Assembly: GCA_026214975.1 (NCBI GenBank)
Contig: CM047817.1
Span: forward strand, 54,122,246 to 54,186,245
DNA: 64,000 nt
Direction of reading: 5' to 3'
Source of the DNA: Gentiana macrophylla
Taxonomy: Eukaryota; Streptophyta; Magnoliopsida; Gentianales; Gentianaceae
The notes beneath the pieces were generated by a model that saw only the letters and a program-made list of their open reading frames with translations, had not been told where the DNA came from and did not search any database. Positions 1 through 11,500 of the stretch are shown piece by piece. A program made the translations under genes and the position numbers. How positions within the stretch are numbered: position 1 is the stretch's first letter; every line of letters starts with the position of its first letter.

Positions 1-167
1 TTGCTTGCCTTTGTCTTGGAACTTTCAATAAAAAGATGCAATATCTTATTGCCCTATGATGGATGAATAAAATTATTGAATTCTTTTCTGTCAATCATTA
101 TGGAAAAAAATTGGCTTACTTATGTTCAGGATTATGAGGGTTTTGGCATCATAAAAAATGGGGAAAT
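1..167 (+). mobile_element. Internal 3' tail and polypurine tract of SIRE-like element A
   Basis: This is the end of the internal region of a Ty1/copia SIRE-like retrotransposon whose body lies left of the window. It matches, with divergence, the sequence before the LTR of element B (about 6770-6895): both contain a run reading TTGGCTTACTTATG followed by GAGGGTTTTGG. It ends in a purine-rich tract (about 151-167) directly before TGTTAGG, the expected polypurine tract plus 3' LTR start. No coding sequence is visible. Confidence 0.75.
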
Positions 168-1580
168 TGTTAGGAACATTTTATTATGTTTTGATGATGG
201 CCATACTAGCTGTTATAGCAAGCCTGAAATAAATTAGAAATTCTCTGTATAAGTCTTTACTTACAGTCTGACATATTGTATAAGTTAAGTCAGACAAGTA
301 ATGTACTATTTGGTAGGACGGCACAGTAAAACAGACATTCGACAGAGTAAATCCAGCCAAGCCCCAGTAGAAAAGCAGTAAAGATTTAATGGTATGACTT
401 ATAACAAAGGAAGTCTGTGATGACCTTGGATAAGTCTAAGTATGTTTCAAGTGATGAAATTCAATGTTCAAATATGGTGTACACTGATCTCACCCAAATC
501 AATGATCAGTGAAATACAAAGATTCTCCTTAAAACTGAAGTGATGAAGGAAGCAGTGAATCTGCAGAGTAAACTAACTTTCAGCAAAGTGAAGGCAATAA
601 CGGTGAAGGAAGACCTAAACGGAAAAGTCAGATGGATCACTCGACCGTTCAAAGAATGGCGAAGTAATCCTTATCAGAACAAAATTGAAAAATGATGAAG
701 ATTCAGAGGATCATGCATTTAATGCACAATCAATAGAGGATCAATCAAGGATGGATTTTCTGCTATACATTTGAAGGAAAAATCTGATCACTAAAATCAA
801 GGAGAATATAATTAAGGGGGAATCAAGAATAAAATCAAGGATTATTCCCCTAATAAATATAGCCAACGGACGGAATTTCAAATCAAGGATACTCAAGGCA
901 ATAAATAGAAGGCATTGACAGACAGATAAAAACAACGATCAGAAAAAGAAAATCAAGCAGAAACTCTGTCAAATTGAAAAGCCTTCTCTCTGAACTTACA
1001 AAGATTTATCTAGAGATCAACTCAGACATCAGAACTACAATTTCATATTCAGCACTGAGATTGATCAATCAAGTTTGTGAATCTCATTCACAATAAACTG
1101 AAGCAACAGAATCAGAAGTCATCTGAGAAAGAGTTACGCTTGTGATAGCTGCTGAAGGATTTGATCTCAAGGAGCAGTGAAACAGATGAATCATCAAGCA
1201 TTTGTTGCGATCAAGGAGTGATAGTCTTGTAGATTGTGAAGCTTAGGAAGTCAAGGACAATCATACTATTGTATCTGTGAAAACAATAGTGAATTCCTCC
1301 AATCTTCACAAGAGAAGAGTGGATTAAGGGATTACACCACCCTGAACCACTATAAGCCTTGTGTCAATTTACTTTCTGCAATTTACTTTACTGCATTCAT
1401 TTAAATTACCTAGATTATAATCTATATCTGTGACTGTTTAAACTGCTTTGAAACAACTTAGTAAGAAGGGACTTATCCGTTGCCCAAAAGCTTTTAAACA
1501 CAAGAAAAGATTTTGAAACTCCACTATAGTCATTCACCCCCACCCCTCTGACTATAGTTTTACCTTTCTTTGGGACCAAC
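168..1580 (+). mobile_element. 3' LTR of SIRE-like copia element A
   Basis: This long LTR (about 1.41 kb) starts TGTTAGGAAC after a polypurine tract and ends GGACCAACA. It aligns over most of its length with 6897-8219. Shared landmarks include GTCTGACATATTG, the stretch around CTCGACCGTTC and the terminal ACTATAGTTTTACC. The polypurine tract on its left makes it a 3' LTR. Its right end meets LINE coding sequence directly with no primer-binding site, so it is the right edge of an element inserted into the LINE. The left target duplication is outside the window. The promoter-like AATAAATAG at about 901-909 is a weakened version of the TATA box in LTR B. Confidence 0.8.
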
Positions 1581-2133
1581 ACCAAGTAAAGAACTCACCA
1601 GAGGAGTTCAAATCAGAGAGGTTAGCATCCAAACAACAGGTTACACCATCTTGCATTTCATACTCAGTAGGCACAGTACCATTCATCTTGTCATCAACTG
1701 AAAGAACAGCATTAAAATCCCCCAAAACCATCCAGGGCAAAGTGGAGCAGACACTATGTACCCTAATTATGTCCCACAGGGGCTTCCTATCACCAATAGA
1801 AAGCAAGCCATAGACAAAAGTAACCAGAAAACAGTCTCTATAGACCAAAATCCTCACCTTGCAGTGTATCCATTGGACATCCACCTCCAAAACCTCCACT
1901 TCCAGAAAAGTTGGATCCCAGATAACTGAAATCCTCTTTCTAATATGGACATCAAAATTATGCACAAACTTCCAAGAAGGAACTTTCTTACAAAAGAAGT
2001 GATCAAAATTATTTTGAGACAACTTTGTCTCAATGATTCCAAATAAGGCAATGTGATGCTGTCTAAGAAAGTTGACAATAGCAGATTGTTTGAGAACCTT
2101 ATTGAACCCTCTAACATTCCAAAACCCAATCAT
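1581..2133 (-). pseudogene. LINE ORF2 N-terminus: apurinic-type endonuclease domain, truncated
   Basis: The start MIGFWNVRGFNK is the typical opening of plant LINE ORF2. It carries the Asn of the WNVRG motif and the Glu of ETKL expected in the exonuclease-endonuclease-phosphatase fold. Further on there is WMVLGDFNAVL, the conserved GDFN motif, and GEFFTWC. The domain nicks target DNA for target-primed reverse transcription. The real LINE protein ends at about 1581; the open frame then runs about ten codons into LTR A before a stop at 1552. No RT domain is present in the window. The start codon overlaps the ORF1 stop (ATGA), suggesting translation by termination-reinitiation. Confidence 0.85.
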
Positions 2134-4015
2134 TTTTGCCTACCTAGAGGTGATCTACCTCTAGAGACACTATCATTTCTGTTTAAATTATTTCCAGAAA
2201 CACCTGAAGTGTTATGCTTGTTGTTTTTCTTTTTCTTCATGGACTTCTTAGAACCAGAGGCAACAGTTCCACCCTTATCAACCAGATCATCTTCTTCCAC
2301 CTCATCTGCCCAAACTCTGTTTTTGTCAGGAGACAGCACATCAAAAGAATTAGCCACATGAGTAGTTGCTTTCCCAGTGTCACTAGAGGCAGCATTCTTT
2401 CCCTTATCAAGATTTGCTGCACCAGTAACAAGAGCAAGAGCTGGAACCTTACCTGTACCAGGAGTAGTATTGACAGAAGGAGTAGTGTCATTCTTACCCT
2501 CATCATCCAGAATAATCACTTTCTTTTTCTTAGGGGGATTAGGTTTGGAAACACTAGGTTTATTAGACCTTTCCATATACAAAGCAAGAGCTTCATTCTT
2601 AGAATCAACATGACCTTCTTCATTGTGCCCTACTTTGTTACAAATGGAACAAAACTTAGGCCTTTCCTCATATAAAACAGGCTGCAAAAGCACATTTCCA
2701 TCATGTAAAGTAATTGGAATAACAGAAGGTAACTCCATCTTTAGATCAATTTCCACAAGACACCTACAAAAGCTCAAAACTTTTCTGGAGGCTGTGACTT
2801 TATCAGTATACTGAGGACTCCCCAAAAAAGAACATATTTTACTCAATGCCCTATCCTTCCAGAGCCTTAGTGGAAGATTAGGCAACTGATTCAAAACTGG
2901 AACCACAGTACAAGCATCTTTACTAAAATTGAACATAACATGCATCTTTTTTAATAACAAAGGCTTTCCAAAAGCATATATGGGACCAGCCTGTAGAACC
3001 TCATTAAGATCAGATTCTTGATCAAACAAGAACACTATCCACCCAGAATTGTGAAAATGATACCTACATTTCCTTGGCCAAGCATTGACAATCTTTTTAA
3101 CAGCATCTCTTCCTGGGAATTTGGATGGAAAGATGCCAATCAAACTCAGTTTTTCCATAGAATCATCACTTAAGTCTTCTTCATCCAGAAACACAGTATC
3201 CTGTGTAACAGACTCCACATGATCTGTCAAAATAAAAACCTCATCTGAAGGTTCCCTATTCTTCTTTACCATATGTGCCCAAGAAGCAACATCATCCACT
3301 GTCTTTTCAGCATTCTTTCCCAAGTAATCTCCAGAATGAGTATCATTAAGTTTAGCACCAAAACACTATATTTTTCCTTACTTGCAATAGAAACAGGATC
3401 CACCTCTACATGAGTCCACTGTTCTATCACACCACCAGGTCCAAAAGTGCCAGTAGCACCTTTAGTAACAGGCTCTACAACTGAAGAGCCTTGTTCCATC
3501 CCACCACCATCAGAACCAAGCTCTACAAAAGCAGAAACCTGCCTAACAGGTGCACTAACACTCTCAATTGCCTTTTCAGACACACCACCAATCTTTAAAC
3601 TATCAGTTGAAACATTATCAGTCTGTTTTTCAACATCCAACAGCTCAGAAAGAGTTGAAATACCTGCCAGATCACCATCAACCAGGACAGACTTCTTCTT
3701 CGAAGTAGAAACAACAGGTGTAACTAACCTCCCAGATTTTAGCTTCATAGCTTCATAGACTCTAAGATTACAACATTTTGAAGTAGGCTCCTTCATTTCC
3801 ACCACAACAGCTTCAACACCAGAAGTAACTTCAGCAATGAGATTCTTCAATGAAGGATTTTCCACAGCAATCTGAGCTTCAGTTGGGGCTGCAGGAAGAG
3901 CAACAAGGGCTTTAGGAGCTGCTACAACCTCAGAATCAATAGAAGGTTCAGCTTCATCAGGATCAGATTCTTGAACAGTGCCATCTCCAAGGGGTTTCTT
4001 ATTTTTGCGAGCCAT
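2130..4015 (-). pseudogene. LINE ORF1: DUF4283 and zinc-knuckle RNA-binding protein, frameshifted
   Basis: This is the nucleic-acid-binding ORF1 of a plant LINE. It starts at MARKNKKPLGDG (4015) and continues through a low-complexity acidic/serine region. A frameshift near 3340-3365 moves the frame, and the remainder runs to 2130. After the shift there is a DUF4283-type domain (around SLIGIFPSKFPGRDAVKK to FGKPLLLKKMHVMF). A zinc knuckle follows, reading CSICNKVGHNEEGH, then a Lys/Ser-rich basic tail. The knuckle is C-x2-C-x4-H-x4-H: the usual last Cys is His. The stop codon TGA overlaps the ORF2 start ATG as ATGA. ORF1 proteins of this class coat the LINE RNA in the ribonucleoprotein; here that is family inference. 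Confidence 0.85.
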
Positions 4016-4215
4016 AGCTCAAAACAGAGGCAACAAATTCAGAGAAGAGAAGAAGAAGTAACAAGAGATCAAAACGAGCAAGTATCAAGAGCAAAAACAC
4101 AGCAAAATGAAGGATTTGGCAGGCTCATTCATGAAGGAGAAGCAAAGCGATTGGCAGCTGGGTGTAAAAACCTAAAATTATCGACCTTTCTAAACCCTCC
4201 AATAACCGAAATTTG
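4016..4215 (-). other. LINE 5' untranslated region and junction with element B
   Basis: This is the sequence upstream of the LINE ORF1 start on the minus strand. It is purine-rich on the plus strand near 4030-4140 and has no convincing coding potential. The boundary with SIRE-like element B is placed at about 4205-4245, where the env-like reading frame of B begins to be recognisable. Confidence 0.5.
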
Positions 4216-4244
4216 ATATGAAAGTTTAATCTCCTTCTGGAAAA

Positions 4245-6745
4245 CTGAAAAATATGTATTTGTGCTCCTTGCAGAAGATGGTGATCAATAGGAAGAAGAC
4301 AAGATCATTGCATCTGTCAACGGCATAGAAGTGGTCATTACAGCAAAGGTAATTCGTACTCACCTTAAACTTTCAAATAAGGGTCAAGCAAAAGTAACCT
4401 TGGTACCACAAAACTTAGATAATTTCTGGACAACAATCGCCAAAACTGCAAACCTAAGATCTAACAAGGTCACTTGCCTTAGATCTGCCCTAAAGAAACT
4501 ATTTAGTGAGTTTAGTGCCCTAATTGGAATGAGCATTATAGGAAAGCTATGAGCAAATAATGCCATGACAGAGGCTAGAATGCGACTAATGGGAATCATC
4601 TACAACAATTGGTTTGAACAACCTCAACATAAGGAGGCCGCAGGTGACGCTAGAGATAACGATGAAGAAACTCCAGAAGAACCTGCACAAATGTCTAAAA
4701 ATGACATTGATGATAGAATTGCAGAATATCTTGAATGGAAGGAAGGGGATTCCAGAACTCAACTTCAAGATTCCGAACGTATGCTTTCTGAGGAGGCCTG
4801 GCTCTTTAATTTTTTGGGAATCATAACCCTGGTTGGTGTACTTGATGAATCTCCACTCTAGGACATGGTTGATGCAGCAAAGGCAAAACTGCCACAGATC
4901 CTGGCCAAAATAGTGATGACTTGGAGGATGGTGAAGATTATCATGATAATACTGATCAGGATGATGGTGATGATCCCCACGCAGATGATGGTGATAAACA
5001 AGGAGAAGATGATACTCCAACACCAGATGCAATTGATGATAACATTCTCCTAAGATCGTTTCTACAACCACAAGGTTCAGCAAAGTCGATACCAACTGAG
5101 ACAACTTCACCACCATCACAAACTATGCCAGCTAACAACCCTGAGCCAATTCCACAAACACCTATGGATACTACAATTCACCCGACAGTAGTATTAGACA
5201 CTGGCTCAGCTGCTGCCACTCCAGTCTAGAAAACCCTCAACACAGAGCAAGGGAGAATAGCAGCCCAAGCTACACCAGCATACTCATCCACCCAAATACT
5301 TGAAAATTTGGAAGTCGATGCAGATGTTACTCAACATCAAGACAGAGGGTAGAAAACAGAACCAGAACCAGCTGACATCTGACAAAAACTCTCTCAGCTG
5401 GCCACTGGCATCTCCAATGAGACTTTAGAAAAAGCAGCAGATCTGCTGGCTGAAGAATTGGAGCAGCAAGCCATGCAACTCAGATCCATGACTTCAACAT
5501 TCAATGATAAAAGTTACTCTATTGAGTGAAAATTCCAGGCCATTTTTGAGCATATTGATGCACAAAATATCATTGTGCAAGGACAAGGAGATCTAATTAT
5601 ACAGCTCAATCTGAACATCACCAACAACCTTGCAGGTCTCAGACAACACATTTCTCAAGAAAATGATTCGATGGCATTGGCATTCAGCACCAGATTTTGC
5701 AGTGTCACTGAAAAACTAACTGATCATGACAACATATTCACATCCATTGAGTCAAAATTGGACTCTCTGATTGGAACAACAGAGGCTACTAATAGCATCT
5801 TACTCCAGTAAAGGGATGATGCTACGAAAAAGGGGGAAACAAGTAAGGCTGAACGATCAATAGTAAGACCCCCACATTTAATAGAGGAACAACTGAGACC
5901 AAGGGATAGAGAAATAAGAATCAGAAATGAAGCTGAAGAGCAGCAAAGGAAGGCCAGAGAACAAAGAGAAAAGGCCTCAAATGAACCCCGTATAGGATTT
6001 CCCCATCCCATTCAAAGAAAGGATGATGATAGAGATAGCTTAGGTGGACAGTAATGACTTGGACAACAAAGATTTGGATCAAGTCAGCAAAGGAGGTCTG
6101 CAAAAGAACACAGAACTAGCACAAGTAGAGAGAAAAGAAGTTTCCCAACTCACAGAAACAGGCAAGAATATGAGGCTGAGATCCTAGATCATATGAGAGA
6201 ATTCTTCAGAGTTCAAGAAGGGCTGTATCCAAATCAGACACAAGATCAAGCATGGGTAGACTGGCCAAGCTACCAGGATGAAAAGAGGATAGTTGACATG
6301 GCCAAAATATACAATTATATTAAAAGACAACATGCATCTCTCCAGCAAAGTGGTGGAACCTACAGACCGAGTTCAGCCATACCACTTTCTGCAAAAGGAC
6401 TAGAAGATTTGCCAACTGAGCAACAAGAAGACTTCAACTATATGGCAAAATTCATCAACCCTATGGGGAGAATGAATAAACAAGACCAATGGGGTCTATA
6501 CAAAAATATCAAGTTTACTGACTGACACATTGCAGAAGCTAGGGAGAGACTTGAGAAGTAATTTGGAGAGACCAGGGCAAATGAAACTATGCCTGACTTT
6601 AACAGACTCTTTCCCAAAAGAGTATTCTAAGGAGTATCTGAATACACTGCTATGGCATACTGGAAGTGGAAGTTTCCAGAGATCGATTAGAAAGACATTG
6701 AGGAGGTTCGGATTACAAAATTCAAGAGGTACAAAACAGAATTAA
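4245..6745 (+). pseudogene. Decayed env-like (third) ORF of SIRE-like element B
   Basis: One ancient reading frame can be followed through several pieces. About 4250-4861 is a globular part with NGIEVVITAKVIRTHLKL and ARMRLMGIIYNNWFEQ. A frame change near 4915 leads to a very acidic Asp-rich stretch (about 4921-5060), a Pro/Thr-rich stretch to about 5229, and a coiled-coil-like Leu/Gln/Glu region (about 5380-5810). A Lys/Arg/Glu-rich region to about 6050 follows, then a conserved tail (about 6193-6745). In-frame stops occur near 5227, 5350, 5380, 5809 and 6052. Known SIRE elements have an env-like ORF at this place, but I see no signal peptide or transmembrane segment, so the function is open. 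It resembles 61151-63140 in layout rather than closely in sequence. Confidence 0.55.
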
Positions 6746-6896
6746 GTAAAATGTAGTTACTGTTCTCTTAGTACGTTATGAGATCATCTTTTCTGACTTC
6801 CCTAAAATGGTTGAATAAAATCAATGAGCTATATTCTGTTATTCTATTATGAAAATTTGGCTTACTTATGTTTGGCTTATGAGGGTTTTGGTATTT
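6746..6896 (+). mobile_element. Internal tail of SIRE-like element B, polypurine tract lost
   Basis: This matches the internal tail of element A (1-150). The polypurine tract and about the first 95 bp of the LTR seen in A (151-265) are missing here. The tail jumps from GAGGGTTTTGGTATTTAG straight to GTCTGACATG, a small deletion across the tail/LTR junction. Confidence 0.6.
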
Positions 6897-8219
6897 AGTT
6901 AGAGTCTGACATGTTGTATAAGTTGAGTCAGACAAGTATTGTACTTGTTGGTAGGACGGCAAAGCAAAAACAGATCTTCGGCAGAGTGAAGCCCGTCAAG
7001 TACCAGCAGAGTAGCAATGAAGACATTATGGTCTGACTTATAACCAAGGAAGTCTATGATGACCTTGGATAAGTCTAAATTATGTTTCAAGTAATGAAAC
7101 TTAATGTTTAAATATGGTGTACATTGATCTCACCCAAATCAAGGATCAGTGAAGTACAAGGATTCTCCTTAAACTTAAAGAATGAAGGAAACAATGAATC
7201 ATCAAAGTAAACTCACTTTCGGCTGAATGAAGACAAAGCAGTAAAGAAAGATCTAAGCGGCTGAGTCAGATGGATCACTCGACCGTTCGGAGAACGGCTG
7301 AGTAAACTTTACCCAATCAGATTAATGAAGTATGAAGAAGATACATAAGATCAAGCATTAAATGCACAATCAATAAAGGATCAATCAAGGACGGATTCTC
7401 TGATAAACGTTTGAAGAAAAAATCCGATCACGGAAATCAAGGAGAATACAATTAAGGGGGAATCAAGAATAAAATCAAGGATTATTCCCTCCATTAATAT
7501 AGCCAACGGACGGAAATTCAAACCAAGGATAATCAAGGCTATAAAAAGAAGGCATTGACAGAAAAACAAAAATACAAGAAGTGAACGAAAAATCTGAGCA
7601 AAAACTCTGTCAAAGTTAAATGCCTTCTATCTGTGCAAAAAGGAATATCTAGTGATCAACTCAAAACTGAAAACTACAATTGAAACATCAAGAATTGAGA
7701 TTGATAAATAAATTTGTGAATCCAATTCACATAAATCAAGCAACTGAATCAGAGCCATCTGAGAAAGAGTTGTGTTTGTGATAGCTGCTGAAGGATTTGA
7801 TCCCAATGAGCAGTGAAAGAGACTGAGTCACTGAAGCTGTTGCAGTCAAGGAGTGATAGTCTTGTAAATTGTGAAGCTTGTGTAGTCAAGGACAATCAGA
7901 CTATTGTATCTGTGAAAACAATAGTGAATTCCTCCAATCATCATAGGAGAAGAGTGGATTAAGGGATTACACCACCCTGAACCACTATAAGCCTTGTGTC
8001 AATTTACTTTCAACAATTTACCTTACTGCATTCATTTAATTACTTACATTATATCTTATATATGTGATTGCCTAAACTACTTTGAGACAACATAATAAGA
8101 AGGGACTTATCCGCTGCCCAAAAGATTTTAAAAACAAGAAAAGATTTTGAAACTCCACTATAGTCCTTCACCCCTCGCCCCCCACTCTGACTATAGTTTT
8201 ACCCTTCTCTGGACCAACA
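6897..8219 (+). mobile_element. 3' LTR of SIRE-like copia element B, 5' end deleted
   Basis: Homologous to LTR A (168-1580) from GTCTGACATG onward and ending at the same GGACCAACA. It keeps a better promoter than A: CTATAAAAAG at about 7529-7538. Substitutions and small indels are spread throughout, so A and B are separate, fairly old insertions and not the LTR pair of one element. Confidence 0.75.
7529..7538 (+). promoter_or_regulatory. TATA box of SIRE-like LTR B
   Basis: CTATAAAAAG lies mid-LTR, upstream of the sequence GAAGGCATTGACAG that is shared with LTR A. The matching site in A reads AATAAATAG. In a plant LTR this is where transcription of the element would start; activity cannot be judged from the sequence. 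Confidence 0.5.
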
Positions 8220-10240
8220 ATATCATATATCTAAGAGTTGACTTGAACTTATACAGATTTATCTCAACACACTTGCCTAGAATAGAGACTTCGAAAAGTT
8301 CTCTTACTTAAGCACTTTCCCTATCTTTCCCTTTTAATCTTTTAAGCACTCGTACATGTTTCTCAGCTTAGTCTTCATGAGACTTACAAAAATCACAAAA
8401 GCTATGTCTTCTATTTCCTTTCATAAAGAAAATCTAAAGATATTAAATAGTTTATTTAACCTTTTGAATCAGATTCAAAACATTAACTATTTAATTAACC
8501 TTCAAGCAATGATTAAAGAATTAAGTCGATATTTAAATATTTACAATTTTGAAAACAACCTTTCCAAAATTTGATGTGGTCATTCTTATCCAACGTTTGA
8601 ATTAATTTTCATCATATGACTGAATGATCATATTGGATCGTATCCAATATATGATTAACTCGTTGAAACTTATTTCAAGTGATATAATCATATCATGAGC
8701 TTCCTCTTTTCATTAATAATTAAAGTCTTGGAGCACTCCATCAAATATGTAGTCTCCTTGTCTCTAACTACTATAACCAGATTGCTTGCGTCATTGCTTA
8801 TTTTAAAATGATTAAAATTACTTAACCATATACTTGAGAACGTTTCACAAAAGTTAAGACTCACAATTTGGTTTTACTAATCGAGAATTAAAAACATAAA
8901 AATAAAAGTTAGCTAAAAACTACAACATAAAATAAAGATAAAGGAGTGTTGTTGTTTATACACGTAAAATCAAAAATGGTCTTTTGGTTTATGATTCCCA
9001 CTAGTCAACTACTCTGGATGGACTTTCAAGAATCTTTCAAATTTGTTTAGTGGCTGATATCCAATCTAGTTATTCGATTCCCGGTTGTGGTCGATAAATC
9101 AAGATAATTTTGAAAGGTAGGTAACACTTTACCAATCACATCTCTATGTAATTCTCAGTAGTTGACTAGTCAACTCTTTGACGATACACATCACTATGTG
9201 TTAGTCAACCCCTTGTCTCTAAATTCAGACGGCCCTGTCGGTGGCCAATCACGGAAAGACTCTAATCAAGTCAAAACCCAATATTCGTGATATCTCATTC
9301 GATCATATCTCAATAACGATGATATACCCGAGGTTGGTAAACTCATGGCAGTGGTCGATCAGTTGGATCCGAACGAGGGCTCTTCACCATCATTATAATA
9401 TTGAGAGACAATATTTTGACTTGATTTTTTCTGTGGAAGTATTTATGTAAATTAATTCACTTAATTAATTTTAATTACGATATCTTCAAGTACATCTATC
9501 TCTATAGACATACATCCTACACATTCATCTAGATCATGCCTAGTTATGCATCTATCGTACCATATAAAATAAATAAAAAATAAATAAATGCGTACAGTAA
9601 CCGGTATGATCATTGGCTTTTCCTAGGTGCGGTTTCGAATACAAACTTGACGAAACCGCGAGTCACAATGTAAAGGAAGCTGCAACCATCAATAGGATCT
9701 TTAATGCTCCATTCTCTAATAGGATCTTTATTTTTGTCTTTCTTTGCAATTCATCTTCCGCACCATTCTTGTTACATAAATTTTATCTAATAAAAGAAAT
9801 ACACCCGTCGCACACGGGGGGAGCTAACGGGAATGGGATAATGCAGAAAATAAACTAGGTAACGTTCTTCATAACGGGCTAGGACAATTTTTAAACCAAC
9901 AGAAAAATTAAATCATTCACATCTATCATATCGGTCGAGTCAATGATCAATCGGGGTCCATATAACAATATTATATCTACACATCTACTTCATAAAATAA
10001 TATCTTATGAGAAAGATAAATTAAAATTTAACTACTTATGCGTCTTATTTTATCACATCAAATAATCAATTAACTTTTAATTAATTAAATGATTTAAATC
10101 AAAAATAAAATTAATATTTAATTTTTAATCGATCTTAGTTTGGAACTATTCAAAATTAAAAGGTATCTTTTGTTTCCTTTCCTTTTAGTTCTTAACCGAA
10201 AAAGGGATGCCTTTGGTTTCAAAAACCAAAACACATATGT
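8220..10240. other. AT-rich low-copy-looking DNA without a recognisable gene
   Basis: There are no repeats shared with the rest of the window and no convincing coding region. Short open frames (for example 8356-8574, 9241-9450 and 9613-9858) lack recognisable motifs and show AT-rich composition. A short direct repeat AATAGGATCTTTA occurs at about 9692 and 9718. This may be real intergenic sequence flanking element B. Confidence 0.5.
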
Positions 10241-10254
10241 TCAAACAAAATTTG

Positions 10255-10370
10255 GTTGACTGACTAACCAATTTCCAAAATCAAAATTTTGAAAGTGGCC
10301 TAGGCCTAGGTCTTTTTCCAAATCAAATATTTGGAAAGGGCATAGGCCTATCAAACAAAATTTGGAAAGA
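10255..10370. repeat. Two imperfect direct repeats, each carrying a small palindrome
   Basis: Two adjacent units of about 45 bp each contain a palindromic core (CCAAAATCAAAATTTTG and TCCAAATCAAATATTTGGA) followed by GAAAG and a GGC(C/A)TAGGCCTA box. The surrounding DNA is a gypsy relic. The repeat may be a small local duplication. Confidence 0.45.
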
Positions 10371-11500
10371 CAAGATAAGCTTCTCCGACATTCTTTAGGC
10401 CAAATGGCATGGTCACGTAACAAAACGTACATAATTTTTGTTATGAATGAGGTATTCTCTACGTTTTTAGGGGTCCATAGAGATTTGGTAATAACCCTTA
10501 TATGCATCTAAAAAAGTGAAGCCTTCGAAATTCACCGTGGAATCTACGAGCCTATCAATTTTTGGCAAGGCATAACAATCCTTAGGACATGTTTTGTTGA
10601 GGACGGTTAAATCAACACACATCCTCCAATTTCCATCTAGTTTCTTAACTAAGACTGGGTTTGCCAAATAGTCTGGATACACTTCTTTAATGATATTCGC
10701 CTGAAGTAACTTGCTTACCTCCTTCTCAATTGCAAGAATTCAGTCCATAGCGAAGTGTCTCTTCTTTTGCCAAACTAGTTTCCTTCTCGGATCTATGTTT
10801 AATTTGTGCAAAGCTATGTCCGGTGTAAGACCTGGCATATCCTCGGTCTTTCATGTGAATACATCTCTTAGTTCCTTAAGGAGGTCGATGTGTAGCTTCT
10901 AATGCTGATCTGGGATCCAGGTGCCAATTCTTACCGTTAAGTCTACCTTATCTTCCAAAGGCTGACTTTTTCAACCTTGTCTTCCGAGGACCAGGTTTCT
11001 TTATCTTTTGGAATATTATTCAATAAGAACATGTTGTACTATCACCTTTCCATTGATAGTGGCCGTGTAGCAGCTCCTGGCTACTTCCACATCACCTTTG
11101 GTTTCCACCGAACCTTTGATAGTGGGAAATTTCATAGTGATGTGAGCTGGGGAATTTATAACTCGGAGGTTGATCAAGGACGACCTCACCATTATGATGT
11201 TGTAACCGGATGGAGTTTTGTCGACGACATAATTTACCACAAGGGTCATGCCCTTTGGTCTTTGGCCAAATGTGGTGGCTCATTGGATCATCCCCAAGGG
11301 ATGAATTGGGGGTCAGAAAAGCCAAACAACGGAGCGGAGACGGGTTCCAGGTCGGAATCCTTTAGTTTCATGGATTGGAAGACAAAGTGCTAGGGTACAT
11401 TCACAGCGCTTCTAGTATCCACTCAGATGCGCTTTACCAAGTTTTGATTAGCCCATGCTTCGTTCGCCAACCCTTTGTTACAACTATGGAGAGCGGATCC
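10370..11500 (-). pseudogene. Relic of a Tat-type Ty3/gypsy polyprotein (protease to RT)
   Basis: On the minus strand the order is as follows. A degenerate protease motif reads VDTRSAVNV (about 11400-11440; the active-site Gly is replaced by Arg), then LKDSDLEPVSAPLFGFSD. A connector follows around 11020-11250 (KFPTIKGSVETKGD, matching the KFPT...GTIKGDQ region of Tat elements). Then come EDMPGLTPDIALHKLNIDPR and the RT start LANPVLVKKLDGNWRMCVD to YALPKIDRLVDSTVNF and LDAYKGYYQISM (10467-10682). The RT ends in scrambled frames near 10370 before its YxDD motif. There are many stops and frameshifts and no LTRs found, so this is an old fragment. Lineage assignment (Tat/Ogre-like) is from family knowledge. 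Confidence 0.75.

Larger units (their letters stand above)
1581..4215 (-). mobile_element. 5' part of a plant LINE (non-LTR retrotransposon), cut by SIRE A
   Basis: The minus-strand LINE reads 5' UTR (about 4016-4215), ORF1 (4015-2130) and the endonuclease start of ORF2 (2133-1581). The reverse transcriptase is absent because SIRE element A interrupts the LINE at 1580/1581; the rest should lie left of the window. LINEs usually lose their 5' end on insertion. Here the 5' part is kept and the 3' part cut off, which fits later interruption. Its own insertion site at about 4215 lies inside SIRE-like element B. The exact right edge is uncertain by some 30 bp and I could not identify a target duplication. 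Confidence 0.8.
4216..8219 (+). mobile_element. 3' part of SIRE-like copia element B (env-like ORF plus 3' LTR)
   Basis: Only the 3' portion of a plus-strand SIRE-type element is present: a decayed env-like ORF, a short tail and the 3' LTR. Its gag-pol would lie left of the LINE and SIRE A insertions. The order (extra ORF between pol and the 3' LTR) is that of SIRE/Maximus elements and is mirrored on the minus strand at 59308-64000. The right end, GGACCAACA at 8219, is followed by unrelated AT-rich DNA. Confidence 0.7.

Noticed and set aside
168..8219. Reading 168-1580 and 6897-8219 as the 5' and 3' LTRs of one element
   Set aside because: The left LTR is preceded by a polypurine tract and internal tail, has no primer-binding site after it, and ends inside a LINE.
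8356..8574. Small AT-rich open frame
   Set aside because: Lys/Asn/Ile/Leu-rich composition expected of AT-rich DNA and no motif.
9241..9858. Two small open frames in the low-copy region
   Set aside because: No recognisable domain, no repeats or splice context that would support a gene.
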